This document shows positions 20,606-21,213 of a stretch of DNA of 21,213 nt, piece after piece. This DNA is from Isoetes engelmannii. Taxonomy: Eukaryota; Streptophyta; Lycopodiopsida; Isoetales; Isoetaceae. Where the stretch lies: contig JAANSK020271158.1 in assembly GCA_011763485.2 (NCBI GenBank), positions 1-21,213 of the forward strand, given 5' to 3'. The notes beneath the pieces are model-generated. The model was not told the DNA's origin, ran no database searches, and saw only the letters and a program-made list of their open reading frames with translations. The position numbers and the translations under genes are program-made. Each line of letters begins with the position of its first letter. Position 1 is the first letter of the stretch.

Positions 20606-21075
20606 GGCTCTTACATATGACAACCATAATTAATGCAAAGCAAGGATGCTGCTAGTGTCCTAGTCCAAGCTTCATGCAGTGGATGTACAAAGTGTTTCAT
20701 GGATGTAGTCATTATCTGCTGCAGATGTTCAAGTTGCTATAGTTGCTAGCTACAAATGTTCAAGTTTCTAGTATTTGGTGCCTCAAGTACCTAAAATCTT
20801 ATGCCAACAACTACATACAAACAGCGGAAAAAGTCAGTCAATGAAAATGCATTTTAATAATGTACAAGGACTAAGTTAATAATGGTCAATGGATATAGAA
20901 CCCAATATGTCATTACAAAAGTTTCAAGAATTCTTCAATTGTCCATGGAGAACATTCGAACTTAATATTTTATGAAAGATAAATCAAACCCAAACATGTG
21001 TAGTTAAAGAATGATACATGGTGCACGAGTTAGCCATATGGCAATGCACACGATAGGAATGAAGAGAAACTTATT
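20606..21075 (-). repeat. Right arm of the long inverted repeat flanking the ABCB gene
   Basis: The inverse of 10671-11169, slightly shorter (470 against 499 bp) because of small gaps. The best-kept core is about 20720-20900, with phrases such as ttctagtatttggtgcctca and tggatatagaacccaatatg matching the left arm. The copy ends abruptly at aacttatt (21068-21075), where a GC-rich tract begins. Confidence 0.9.
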
Positions 21076-21213
21076 GAGCGATGGCAGTGACGGATGGCGC
21101 TGAGGCGGTGGCAGTGAAGGATGGCGCCCTTGAGCGTGCCTGTGCGGATGCGCGCCTGCGAGCATGCCTGGGAGCGCCGGCGTGTTTGAGCAGGGGAGAT
21201 GCACCTCCTCCGA
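21076..21213. other. GC-rich edge with a short direct repeat
   Basis: Composition changes abruptly from AT-rich to GC-rich. An 18-base unit (ggcagtgacggatggcgc at 21083-21100, with one change at 21110-21127) is repeated. A 66-codon open frame on the - strand covers it and is His/Pro-rich, probably a by-product of composition. The sequence runs off the window, so its nature is open. Confidence 0.4.

Noticed and set aside
1-21213. tRNA or rRNA genes
   Set aside because: No cloverleaf arms with A and B box promoters or rRNA-like sequence were recognised by eye; the only tRNA-related sequence is the retrotransposon primer site.

Overview
The window is nuclear DNA of a land plant, most likely a seed plant with a repeat-rich genome. 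The grounds are a spliced plant-type ABCB transporter gene with GT-AG introns, nested Copia retrotransposons, a Helitron terminus and small MITE-like elements. There is one host gene, and everything else I can name is repeat or intergenic sequence. The species cannot be fixed from this window.

Left part (1-8653): two old Copia-type LTR retrotransposons of the same broad family. Copia-1 lies on the + strand (about 115-4550), with its 5' end missing from the window and its 3' LTR at about 3962-4550. Copia-2 lies on the - strand (4551-8653), with its 5' LTR on the right (7695-8653), a tRNA-iMet-type primer site at 7682-7693, and gag, protease and integrase regions running leftward. Copia-1 ends exactly where Copia-2 integrase-coding sequence begins, which suggests Copia-1 landed inside Copia-2. 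A 1,013-bp DNA transposon with terminal inverted repeats (5889-6901) sits inside the gag part of Copia-2. Both Copia copies are broken fossils.

Middle part (8654-11850): a Helitron 3' terminus on the - strand at 8670-8698, followed by degenerate minisatellites (8692-8987 and 9028-9162), a T/G-rich stretch ending in (CTTC)n, a - strand segment with a poly(A)-like end (9598-10670), and the left arm of a long inverted repeat (10671-11169).

Right part (11731-19430): a complete ABCB (P-glycoprotein/MDR, ABCB15-like clade) gene on the + strand. Eight introns, one of them only 57 nt, join nine exons into 1,214 codons with both transmembrane domains and both ATP sites intact by motif. The second exon is only 55 nt, and I located it by phase and homology. 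Intron 1 (3.1 kb) holds a MITE-like inverted-repeat unit, a 95-bp cruciform-capable repeat and diverged direct repeats. Upstream lie a TATA box and a duplicated heat-shock-element-like dyad; downstream lies a polyadenylation signal.

Far right (19430-21213): a 153-bp Tourist/Harbinger-type MITE with perfect 17-bp ends and TTA target duplications, the right arm of the long inverted repeat (20606-21075), and a GC-rich edge. The two arms (about 0.5 kb each) bracket the whole ABCB gene in opposite orientation. I see no clearly new biological system. The most useful observations are the gene model, the inverted repeats around it, and the nested transposons.
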